Source of the DNA: an uncultured Collinsella sp.
GTDB lineage: Bacteria; Actinomycetota; Coriobacteriia; Coriobacteriales; Coriobacteriaceae
Assembly (NCBI GenBank): GCA_959596495.1
Contig: CAUFXK010000010.1
Coordinates: forward strand, 1-40,985
DNA: 40,985 bases
Reading direction: 5' to 3'
Shown: in pieces, positions 7,058 through 13,185 of the stretch
Layout: every line of letters starts with the position of its first letter
Numbering within the stretch: position 1 is the first letter of the stretch
Translations under genes and position numbers: made by a program
The notes under the pieces: model-generated
The model's input: only the letters and a program-made list of their open reading frames with translations
Databases searched by the model: none
What the model was told of the DNA's origin: nothing

Positions 7058-8335
7058 ATGTACGATACGGGATCGACAACGTTTATGCTCATCTGCACCA
7101 TGCTCGTGTTTTTAATGACACCGGGTCTGGCGTTTTTCTATGGCGGCCTGTCCAGGCGCAAAAATGTCATCAACACCATGCTTATGTGCTTTGGCGCCAT
7201 TGGCCTGGTTGGTGTGCTGTGGATTGTTGCCGGCTGGTCGCTGGCCTACGGCGGCGACGGTTCCAGCCCGTTTATTGGAGGCCTTGACCAGCTGCTGTGC
7301 CTGCCGGTGCTCAACCAGGTGCTGCAGGCGGCCGAGGGCAATGCCGCGGACGGTGCCGTCTACCCTCAGATCATCAACATCGCCTTTCAGATGGCGTTTG
7401 CCATGATCACGGCAGCTATCGTCACGGGCAGCCTGGCCGGTCGCGTTAAGTTTGGTGCCATGACGGCCTTCCTGGGCATTTGGCTGCTTGTGGTCTATGC
7501 GCCGCTCGCCCACATGGTTTGGGGCGGCGATGGCTCCTTTATCGGCGACATCATCGGCGCACTCGACTTTGCCGGCGGCGACGTGGTGCACATTTCGTCT
7601 GGTCTTACCGGCCTGGTCCTCTGCTTAATGCTCGGCCGTCGTCGCGGTTTTGGCATGGTGAGCTATCGTCCGCATAACGTACCGTTTGTGGCGCTGGGCG
7701 CCGGCCTGCTTTGGTTTGGCTGGTTTGGCTTTAACGGCGGCAGCGAGTTTAAGGCCGACGCCGTGGCGGCACTCGCCATCCTCAACACCGTGACGGCCAG
7801 CGCGGCAGGCATGGTCTCGTGGCTTGCCGTCGAGCGCGTGCACACCGGTCGCCCCACGCTGGTGGGTGCCAGCACCGGTCTGGTTGCGGGCCTTGTGGTG
7901 GTCACGCCGGGCGCGGGCTTTGTCGAGCCGTGGGCAGCGTTGGTCATGGGCCTGATCGTATCGCCCGTCTGCTACCTGGCCATCAGCCATCTTAAGACCA
8001 AGTTCGGCTACGACGACGCGCTCGACGCGTTTGGCTGCCACGGCATTGGCGGCATCTTGGGTGGCGTGCTCACGGGTCTGTTCTGCGTGCCGGGGCTTTC
8101 GTGGACCGGTAAGGGCGGCCTATTCTACACGGGCGACGTGTCGCTGCTCATCTCGCAGGTCCTGGGCATTGTGGTGACGGTCGCTATTGTGCTGGTGCTC
8201 GACTTGGCAATCGCCGCGGTGGTCAAAGCGCTGTTCCACGGTAGCCTGCGTGTGGGCGAGGCCGACGAGGCGCTGGGCCTGGATGCCAGTCAGCACGGCG
8301 AGAGCGCGTACCCCTCCTTCTCGGGACTCGATTAG
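7058..8335 (+). CDS. amt: Ammonium transporter
   Basis: A 425-residue Amt/MEP/Rh channel with 11 predicted membrane helices and the N-terminus outside. The Amt signature DFAGGDVVHISSG holds the first pore His and DAFGCHGIGGILGG the second, so the twin-His pore is intact. The Trp of AHMVWGGDG, the FQMAFAMITAA helix with the gate Phe and FGWFGFNGGS are also present. The ATG at 7058 was chosen over upstream frames because AAGGGGGAGCG precedes it and the first helix starts shortly after. The next gene, 191 bases on, encodes P-II, the usual partner that blocks Amt when nitrogen is ample. The spacer contains a large inverted repeat. Confidence 0.95.
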   Translation: MYDTGSTTFMLICTMLVFLMTPGLAFFYGGLSRRKNVINTMLMCFGAIGLVGVLWIVAGWSLAYGGDGSSPFIGGLDQLLCLPVLNQVLQAAEGNAADGAVYPQIINIAFQMAFAMITAAIVTGSLAGRVKFGAMTAFLGIWLLVVYAPLAHMVWGGDGSFIGDIIGALDFAGGDVVHISSGLTGLVLCLMLGRRRGFGMVSYRPHNVPFVALGAGLLWFGWFGFNGGSEFKADAVAALAILNTVTASAAGMVSWLAVERVHTGRPTLVGASTGLVAGLVVVTPGAGFVEPWAALVMGLIVSPVCYLAISHLKTKFGYDDALDAFGCHGIGGILGGVLTGLFCVPGLSWTGKGGLFYTGDVSLLISQVLGIVVTVAIVLVLDLAIAAVVKALFHGSLRVGEADEALGLDASQHGESAYPSFSGLD

Positions 8336-8336
8336 C

Positions 8337-8479
8337 AGCTTCCCCAGGCTCCGCACCTTGCCGTTCAATCGTCGCGCGGCTTCCCCAGGCACCGCACCTT
8401 GGGTTTCAAACCGTCGCTTGCGTACAAAAGTACGCGGCGCTCCTCTTTCAACCCAATCTGCGGCACCTGGGAAACCCGC
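8337..8479. repeat. 104-nt inverted repeat with partial tandem copy, amt-glnK spacer
   Basis: Bases 8376-8425 and 8430-8479 are 50-nt arms of an imperfect inverted repeat around AAAA. The inner six bases (GCGTAC/GTACGC) pair perfectly, and many mismatches are C/T changes that still allow G-U pairs in RNA. A partial direct copy of the left arm (GCTTCCCCAGG, then CCGCACCTTG) lies at 8338-8375. The whole spacer between amt and glnK consists of this element. Confidence 0.8.
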
Positions 8480-8526
8480 CTCATTGAATGGCAACTCATT
8501 TCTTTTATTGAAGAGAGGAATTCACT

Positions 8527-8865
8527 ATGAAGAAAATTACGGCGATCGTTCGTGCTGAGAAGCTTGAGGTTCTTAAAGATGCGCTGTTTGCTGCTGATGT
8601 TCGCGGTATGACTATCAACCAGGTGCAGGGATGCGGCGCGCAGCATGGCTGGAAGGAATACGTGCGCGGCAACGAGTTGCTCGTCAACACGATCCCCAAG
8701 GTGCAGTTCACCCTCATCTGCGCCGACGAGCATGTCGACGGTATCGTTGACATTATCTGCAGCGCCGCTCGCACCGGTGCCGTCGGCGACGGCAAGATTT
8801 GGGTCGAGCCGGTCGAGGATGTTATCCGCATCCGTACCGGCGAACACGGCCCCGCCGCGGTGTAG
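8527..8865 (+). CDS. glnK: Nitrogen regulatory protein P-II
   Basis: A 112-residue P-II signal protein, full length for GlnB/GlnK. The N-terminus MKKITAIVRAEKLEVLKDAL, the GDGKIWVEPVEDVIRIRTGE segment and Gln39, Lys58, Arg101 and Arg103 (2-oxoglutarate and ATP site) are conserved. The T-loop differs. By alignment to E. coli GlnB, position 51 (the Tyr that is uridylylated, or adenylylated in many actinobacteria) is Leu, and position 46 is Val. The protein therefore cannot be modified at that site, and control of Amt would rely on ligands alone. The ribosome binding site AAGAGAGGAA precedes the ATG. It follows amt in the same direction. Confidence 0.93.
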   Translation: MKKITAIVRAEKLEVLKDALFAADVRGMTINQVQGCGAQHGWKEYVRGNELLVNTIPKVQFTLICADEHVDGIVDIICSAARTGAVGDGKIWVEPVEDVIRIRTGEHGPAAV

Positions 8866-8939
8866 GGCCGACCGTCTGTCATCTGCAACGTTAAAATACT
8901 GCAGTGAGGCATAAGGCTTGTGTTGCGGATGGACGGATT

Positions 8940-9599
8940 ATGGGTCGCAATAAATATCCCGAGGAGACGGTCGCGAAGATTCTCGACGCGGCACTGGAGC
9001 TATTCTGTGCACAGGGTTATGAGGGGACGAGCATTCAAGATATCGTTGACCGTCTCGATGGCATGACCAAGGGCGCTGTCTATCATCACTTCAAGAGCAA
9101 AGAAGAGATTTTCAACGCCGCGTTTGATCGGGCGATGGCTCCCGTCGTCGAGGCTCGTCAAAAGCTTTTCGAGGACCGGCGCCTTGACGGGGCGCAGAAG
9201 CTCCAGCGCCTGTACTCTGCGGATTCGATCGTTCCCCAGGTAGAGCTGTGGCGACGTATGAGCCCCGCTGCCGACCCCATCAAGAGCTCGCGCTTATTGG
9301 CGATTCAGTTTCAGGGCACATTTGATGAGTCAGCCAATCGCTGCCTATTGCCCATCATCCGGGAAGGCGCGGCGGATGGCTCTCTCACATGCGAGTACCC
9401 GGAGCAGGCGGCAGAGGCCATAGCGCTCCTTGCGAATCTTTGGCTGATTCCGCTATTCAGACCAAACGATTCGCTTGAGGCGATGCTCGCGAGGGCAGAG
9501 TGCCTCTCTAGGATGTCCCGTGCGCTTGGAATCGACCTGGGGCAGGACGTTTGCGAGACTACCAAGAAGGTCTGGAATGCCTGGACGGCAGACATCTAG
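8940..9599 (+). CDS. TetR/AcrR-family transcriptional regulator
   Basis: A 219-residue repressor with an N-terminal helix-turn-helix (about residues 10-55). TSIQDIVDRLDGMTKGAVYHHFKSKEEIF is shown here only by its key parts: TSIQDI, TKGAVYHHF and SKEEIF. The C-terminal ligand domain is not assignable to a specific subgroup. The ATG at 8940 gives the normal distance to the helix-turn-helix; upstream codons in frame lack a ribosome binding site. Two matching palindromes lie between its stop and the MFS gene, 107 bases downstream in the same direction, so it most likely represses that exporter. No copy of the palindrome was seen upstream of its own start. Ligand unknown. Confidence 0.88.
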   Translation: MGRNKYPEETVAKILDAALELFCAQGYEGTSIQDIVDRLDGMTKGAVYHHFKSKEEIFNAAFDRAMAPVVEARQKLFEDRRLDGAQKLQRLYSADSIVPQVELWRRMSPAADPIKSSRLLAIQFQGTFDESANRCLLPIIREGAADGSLTCEYPEQAAEAIALLANLWLIPLFRPNDSLEAMLARAECLSRMSRALGIDLGQDVCETTKKVWNAWTADI

Positions 9600-9620
9600 A
9601 TAGATACCAACGGTATGTAT
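9600..9620. promoter_or_regulatory. Operator candidate 1 for the TetR regulator
   Basis: Arms ATAGATAC and GTATGTAT around a five-base spacer (CAACG), one mismatch from perfect symmetry. It begins at the base after the tetR stop codon and is 70 bases from operator 2. Confidence 0.7.
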
Positions 9621-9656
9621 TGTGTGGAGGAACGCGCCGGCGCTACCCGGAGAAAG

Positions 9657-9690
9657 TTGGCTGTACATAATACATACCAATAGTATGTAT
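9657..9690 (+). promoter_or_regulatory. MFS gene promoter overlapped by operator candidate 2
   Basis: Operator 2 at 9670-9690 has perfect arms ATACATAC and GTATGTAT with spacer CAATA, the same design as operator 1. A plausible -35 TTGGCT (9657-9662) and -10 TAGTAT (9681-9686, 18-base spacing) place the operator across the spacer and -10 box, where a bound repressor would block RNA polymerase. The -35/-10 assignment is weaker than the operator itself. Confidence 0.65.
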
Positions 9691-9706
9691 CTGGGGAGAG
9701 TTTTGC

Positions 9707-10975
9707 ATGTCCATCGAGCGGAAAAGACTTGACGCGGCGGGTGCCGATACAGTCCGTCGCGCGAGCACACGGCGGTTTGCCGCCTTGCTGCTGGCCCAGG
9801 CATGCTTGCTTCTGGGAAGTGTCGTTCTCTGCTTTGCTTATCCACTTTATGTGCTGGACGAGACGGGCTCTGCCACCGCATATGGCCTTGTGGGGGCGGT
9901 GTCTTTTCTTCCTTATCTTGCGGCAACACCTTTGGGCGGTGTGCTTGCGGACCGCGCGGATTGCGGTCGCATCTTCAGCGTTCTTGGGATGGCGCTCGCG
10001 GCGGTGACTGCTTGCATGCCCCTGTGCCGGAACGCGTTTGGCTGCGTCTCGTCGACAATAGTGTTGCTGTGTACCGACTATGCCGCTCAGGCAATCTGCA
10101 AACCTGCGGTTCAGGCCGCTATTCCCGAGCTGTTGGGTGAAGATCAGGTTGAGCGAGGGTGCGCCTGGGCTTCTCAAGTCACGATGGGGGCAAACATCCT
10201 GGGCCCCTTTGCCGGGGCGGCCCTTTACGGCTGGGCTGGAATCGATGGCGCAGGAGCCGTGGCATCTTTGGGCTTTGCCTTCTCCGCAATTGTTGGCACG
10301 CTGTTTTCTCGGGCGCCTTCATGCAACAAAGAAAGAGATGCGAAAAAGGGCCAGGGCCCCGATCTTGGCCTACGTAATGCGATTGCTTTCTTTGGGGCTA
10401 AACAAACGCTGTTGCTCACAGTTTTGCTGGTAGCGTTGTTCAACCTGGCGCTCGCGGGCGCCTCGTTGGGTACCCCCGTTGTCGTTTCAGTGCATCTCGG
10501 GGCGTCCGCTCAATGGGTTGGCCTCATTGAGGGGACGGCCGGGGCCGGCGGACTCGTTGGCGGACTAATGGTCGGTATGTCACCGTATAGGTTCAACGCG
10601 GGGCACATGGGGCGATACATCCTGTTGTCGACTCTTGGGGTCGTTCCGGTTTGGATATCGTTGGCGATCGGCGCGCCCGCATGGGCCGCATGCATCGCCT
10701 ATTCGCTCGGCATGTTCTGGGTGATGCTGTGGGCCAATATCGCTTCGATCGAGCTTATTGGGCGCGTGCAGCGCGAGGCTGCAAGAGGGGTGAGAGGAAA
10801 GGCTCTCTCGATTGTTCACCTGCTGCTTTCGTGCACCACTCCGATAGGGCAGATGGTTTATGGCTACGCTTACGACATGGCAACGCCTGCGGTCGTTATG
10901 GCGGCGATGGTCGCTGCCGGCGTGCTCGTCGCTCTTTTGCTCGGCATGTTTGAACGCAAAGGGGCGGGCGAGTAA
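9707..10975 (+). CDS. MFS-family exporter
   Basis: A 422-residue major facilitator with about 12 membrane helices. The cytoplasmic loop between helices 2 and 3 carries motif A as GGVLADRADCGRIF. The closest broad match is the MFS_3/EntS-like group, which includes drug and siderophore exporters. The ATG at 9707 follows GGGGAGAG. Expression is probably controlled by the upstream TetR protein through the two ATACATAC/GTATGTAT sites, a common arrangement for inducible efflux. By eye its codon choice looks less strictly GC-ending than the genes around it, which could reflect acquisition with tetR as a unit. The transported compound cannot be inferred. Confidence 0.88.
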   Translation: MSIERKRLDAAGADTVRRASTRRFAALLLAQACLLLGSVVLCFAYPLYVLDETGSATAYGLVGAVSFLPYLAATPLGGVLADRADCGRIFSVLGMALAAVTACMPLCRNAFGCVSSTIVLLCTDYAAQAICKPAVQAAIPELLGEDQVERGCAWASQVTMGANILGPFAGAALYGWAGIDGAGAVASLGFAFSAIVGTLFSRAPSCNKERDAKKGQGPDLGLRNAIAFFGAKQTLLLTVLLVALFNLALAGASLGTPVVVSVHLGASAQWVGLIEGTAGAGGLVGGLMVGMSPYRFNAGHMGRYILLSTLGVVPVWISLAIGAPAWAACIAYSLGMFWVMLWANIASIELIGRVQREAARGVRGKALSIVHLLLSCTTPIGQMVYGYAYDMATPAVVMAAMVAAGVLVALLLGMFERKGAGE

Positions 10976-10982
10976 GGCCTTG

Positions 10983-11021
10983 GGCGGTGTAAGCCCTCGC
11001 GTAAGGTTTGCTTACCCCGCC
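10983..11021 (+). terminator. Terminator-like stem-loop after the MFS gene
   Basis: Arms GGCGG..TAAGC and GCTTA..CCGCC with a small internal loop, 8 bases past the MFS stop. The following CGTTTCC is only weakly U-rich, so efficiency is doubtful. Confidence 0.4.
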
Positions 11022-11077
11022 GTTTCCAGTTCTCCTGCTCGTCTACAATATCGTGCAGACGAAAGAGAGGTATGTCC

Positions 11078-11935
11078 ATGATCAAGATGTTCGCGAGTGA
11101 TTTAGACGGAACGCTGCTTAACGCCCTGCACGAGGCAGATGGGACTATCCGCCGCGCCATTCGCGAGCTGACCGAGGCTGGCTTGCATGTGGTTCCCGCG
11201 ACCGGACGCTCGACGCTGCCGATCGGCGAGCATGGCTTTACAGGCCTGGCGCTTGACGCCTGCTGCTCCAACGGATCCATCGTGCGCGACAGTCATGGCG
11301 AGGTGCTCAAAACCTGGACCGTCGACCCGCAGATCACCGAGGAGCTACTCAAGGAGTTTCCGGATATCTGCTTTGACTGCTCCACGCCCGACGGCATGTT
11401 CTCGAGTGGTTCGTTCGAGATGCACCAGGCGGGCTTTAAAAAGGACAGCCCCATCAAGCGTATCGTGATGCGTGGCATGCGTGCACGTGGCGGCTATCAC
11501 GAGGAGCAGTATTTCGACCAGTCGATCGGCGACATCTTGCGCCACGATGTGTGCAAGATCAACTGTCGCGTGACCTCGCGCGAGCTGGAGCGCGACCTTA
11601 AGGCGTATCTTGCCGAGCGTTCGGACCGTGTGGTCAACGCGCCGTTTGACCCCGTGATGTTCGAAATCACGGACGTGACGTGCAACAAGGGCGAGAGTAT
11701 TGCCTGGCTGGCGGGCTACTACGGTATTGCCGAGGACGAGGTCGCGGTCTACGGCGACGGCGGCAACGATATCGCCATGCTCAAGCGTTTCCGCCACAGC
11801 TACGCGACCAAAAACGCAAGCGATGCAGCTAAGGCCGCCGCGAGCGCAACTATCGGCAACTGCATGGTCCACGCCGTCCCCAAACACATGCTCGCCACCA
11901 TGCGCAAGCAGAACTCCTGCACCGTCATCGAATAA
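11078..11935 (+). CDS. HAD-superfamily (Cof-type) phosphatase
   Basis: A 285-residue cytoplasmic hydrolase of the HAD IIB/Cof group. Motif I is DLDGTLL (nucleophile Asp about residue 7), and the C-terminal motif IV is YGDGGNDIAML. A type IIB cap domain lies between them, with the usual substrate-facing variability. Members dephosphorylate sugar phosphates, flavin or other small molecules; the substrate is not predictable here. An ATG also occurs at 11072, but the site GAAAGAGAGG ends one base before it and seven bases before the ATG at 11078, which favours the latter. A perfect palindrome immediately follows the stop codon and may end transcription. Confidence 0.9.
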   Translation: MIKMFASDLDGTLLNALHEADGTIRRAIRELTEAGLHVVPATGRSTLPIGEHGFTGLALDACCSNGSIVRDSHGEVLKTWTVDPQITEELLKEFPDICFDCSTPDGMFSSGSFEMHQAGFKKDSPIKRIVMRGMRARGGYHEEQYFDQSIGDILRHDVCKINCRVTSRELERDLKAYLAERSDRVVNAPFDPVMFEITDVTCNKGESIAWLAGYYGIAEDEVAVYGDGGNDIAMLKRFRHSYATKNASDAAKAAASATIGNCMVHAVPKHMLATMRKQNSCTVIE

Positions 11936-11964
11936 TGTGACAAAGGGACTGTCCCTTTGTCACA
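11936..11964. repeat. Perfect palindrome bordering the toxin cassette, left side
   Basis: Perfect 14-base arms TGTGACAAAGGGAC and GTCCCTTTGTCACA around one central T, starting at the base after the HAD gene stop. It could act as a terminator, although only CAGTGGGG follows. It belongs to the AAAGGG...CCCTTT repeat family, and a related degenerate copy lies at 12346-12368 on the other side of the small toxin gene. Confidence 0.8.
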
Positions 11965-11997
11965 GTGGGGACGAGCTTCTTTAAACACGAACATATA

Positions 11998-12027
11998 TTC
12001 GCATATTTAACTGCGCTTTGATAGAAT
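11998..12027 (+). promoter_or_regulatory. Predicted toxin promoter
   Basis: A -35 TTCGCA (11998-12003) and -10 TAGAAT (12022-12027) with 18-base spacing, about 65 bases before the toxin start codon. The resulting leader of roughly 58 bases holds the SD hairpin. The same TAGAAT hexamer is used by the opposing antisense promoter. Confidence 0.55.
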
Positions 12028-12065
12028 CGGTATCGTTGGCGGCAGTTCCATGTGCCGGGCAGCGC

Positions 12066-12083
12066 CCTCCATCTGATGGGAGG
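12066..12083 (+). promoter_or_regulatory. Hairpin sequestering the toxin ribosome binding site
   Basis: CCTCC at 12066-12070 is exactly complementary to the Shine-Dalgarno GGAGG at 12079-12083, with two further A-T pairs possible inside if one G is bulged. Translation of the small gene would be blocked unless this stem opens. SD sequestration is a hallmark of type I toxin mRNAs. Confidence 0.65.
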
Positions 12084-12091
12084 TGATGCCC

Positions 12092-12217
12092 ATGACCGAT
12101 TTGATTGATTTCGTGAGGCTCCTGACCGCATTGGTCTCGCTTCTTACGACGCTTATCGGACTTTCCGAGGCACTCAAGCAACGCTCGAAGCGTAACAGAA
12201 GGGGTCGCCGCCGCTAA
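12092..12217 (+). CDS. Predicted type I toxin-like membrane peptide (41 aa)
   Basis: A 41-codon gene shorter than most annotation cut-offs. The peptide begins MTDLIDFVRLLTALVSLL and has one hydrophobic helix (about residues 8-25). It ends in a strongly basic tail (from about residue 29, with nine Arg and two Lys and a terminal RRGRRR). This is the layout of Fst/holin-like toxins that insert in the membrane. The strong SD GGGAGGTG lies upstream; an in-frame ATG at 12086 is too close to it, so 12092 is preferred. The context supports a toxin: sequestered SD, opposing promoter at 12286-12314, complementary mRNA ends and repeats on both sides. A small regulatory membrane protein is the main alternative. 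Toxicity is inferred. Confidence 0.65.
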   Translation: MTDLIDFVRLLTALVSLLTTLIGLSEALKQRSKRNRRGRRR

Positions 12218-12231
12218 GGCGTTGACCCCCT

Positions 12232-12279
12232 AAAACAAGCAACGGCGCTGCCCAGCTTTCCAGAACTTGGGCTGCCGTC
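12232..12279 (-). ncRNA. Predicted antisense antitoxin RNA
   Basis: From the minus-strand promoter at 12291-12314, transcription should start near 12279. The first 37 bases form a hairpin (arms near 12277-12266 and 12254-12243), followed by TTGCTTGTTTT, a terminator-like end near 12232. The RNA would be about 48 nt and fully complementary to the 3' part of the toxin mRNA, just past its stop codon at 12217. If read-through occurs, it would also cover the end of the toxin gene. Both ends are estimates. Confidence 0.5.
12243..12277. terminator. Shared stem-loop at the 3' end of the toxin transcript
   Basis: Arms CGGCGCTGCCCA and TGGGCTGCCG (small internal mismatch) with a 12-14-base loop. On the minus strand it is followed by TTGCTTGTTTT. 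On the plus strand no U tract follows, so toxin mRNA ending here would need other help. Confidence 0.55.
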
Positions 12280-12285
12280 GACACT

Positions 12286-12314
12286 ATTCTACCCACGAAT
12301 GACATTTTGGACAA
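12286..12314 (-). promoter_or_regulatory. Convergent antisense promoter opposing the toxin gene
   Basis: On the minus strand -35 TTGTCC (12314-12309), 17-base spacer and -10 TAGAAT (12291-12286). Spacing is ideal and it points into the toxin transcript. The only plus-strand gene downstream of this point is the TetR gene starting at 12464, so this promoter serves no protein gene that I can see. Confidence 0.6.
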
Positions 12315-12345
12315 TCGGCAATGTCGCTTCAGGCTGGGACAAAGG

Positions 12346-12368
12346 GACAAAGGGGCTGTCCCTTTATC
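12346..12368. repeat. Degenerate palindrome bordering the toxin cassette, right side
   Basis: GACAAAGGG and CCCTTTATC arms (one mismatch) around GCTGT, preceded by a tandem GGGACAAA. It matches the perfect palindrome at 11936-11964 in sequence and orientation, so the toxin locus sits between two members of one repeat family. Confidence 0.6.
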
Positions 12369-12398
12369 ACATCCAAAATATTGCCTTTACGTGTTGAT

Positions 12399-12442
12399 GC
12401 ACACGGTGTGCAATAATACTCGCACTGTGCAATAGCGCACAG
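12399..12442. promoter_or_regulatory. Tandem palindromes upstream of the second TetR gene
   Basis: GCACACGGTGTGC (12399-12411, perfect six-base arms) and CTGTGC/GCACAG around AATAGC (12425-12442, perfect arms) are 26 bases apart and share TGTGCAATA. They end 21 bases before the TTG start of the TetR gene and are good candidates for its own operators, which would control the whole downstream operon. Confidence 0.6.
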
Positions 12443-12463
12443 GCTGAGTAACAAGGAGGACGC

Positions 12464-13174
12464 TTGTCCCAGCTCGAGAAATGCGATCGCCGGTCCCTTC
12501 GCTCGCAGCGTGCCCTTCGCCAGGCACTTGCCAGCGAGCTTGCCGAAAGCGGCGACCTTTCGCGCATTAATGTCGCGTCGCTCACCGAGCGCGCCGGTCT
12601 TACGCGCCGCACGTTCTATTCGCACTACCGCGATATCCCTGACTTTATCAATCAAATCGAGGACGGCTTGCTGGCCGAGATCCGTGAGCGCATTGAGCTC
12701 ATCACCGCAGCTCAGCTGCCCGATCTCTATCACAACATAGATGAGCTCGAGCCGGCGCCCGGTTCGGTTGAGCTGCTGCGTTATCTTGCGGCCAACCGCG
12801 ACTTAATCGGTGCGCTGTTGGGTCCGGGCGGCGACCAGGCCTTCATTAAAAGGATCATCGACACCGCTCGTGAGGCTGTGGTGCCGCGTGCGCAGACGGG
12901 CATTTTGGGCCTGGCGCTGGGCACGTTCTTTGACTACTACGTTACCTACGTCGTAAGTGCCGAGGTCGGCATGATTCAGCGCTGGTTTGAGCGTGGACTC
13001 ACCGAATCGCCTGAGGCCATGGCGCGCATTATGACGGTGCTCGCTTTTGTGCGCCCCGGTGACCTGTATGGCCAACCCATCGATATCAACGTGCCGGAAT
13101 ACGGCATGAAGCTATTGAACTTGCAGCTCGAGGACGCGGCCGACACCGCCGCAACCGTCGAGTCCAACAACTAA
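12464..13174 (+). CDS. TetR-family regulator of the activase/dehydratase operon
   Basis: A 236-residue TetR-like protein. The helix-turn-helix is near residues 30-62 (NVASLTERAGLTRRTFYSHY). The C-terminal part resembles the TetR_C domain of Firmicutes-type regulators (DhaS-like). The start is TTG at 12464, supported by AAGGAGGA a few bases upstream and by the normal distance to the helix-turn-helix; no ATG is suitable. The stop is 11 bases before the giant activase gene, so the two are cotranscribed. Paired palindromes upstream suggest autoregulation. The inducer may be a substrate or product of the downstream enzyme (inference). Confidence 0.85.
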   Translation: MSQLEKCDRRSLRSQRALRQALASELAESGDLSRINVASLTERAGLTRRTFYSHYRDIPDFINQIEDGLLAEIRERIELITAAQLPDLYHNIDELEPAPGSVELLRYLAANRDLIGALLGPGGDQAFIKRIIDTAREAVVPRAQTGILGLALGTFFDYYVTYVVSAEVGMIQRWFERGLTESPEAMARIMTVLAFVRPGDLYGQPIDINVPEYGMKLLNLQLEDAADTAATVESNN

Positions 13175-13185
13175 GAGGAGAGACA

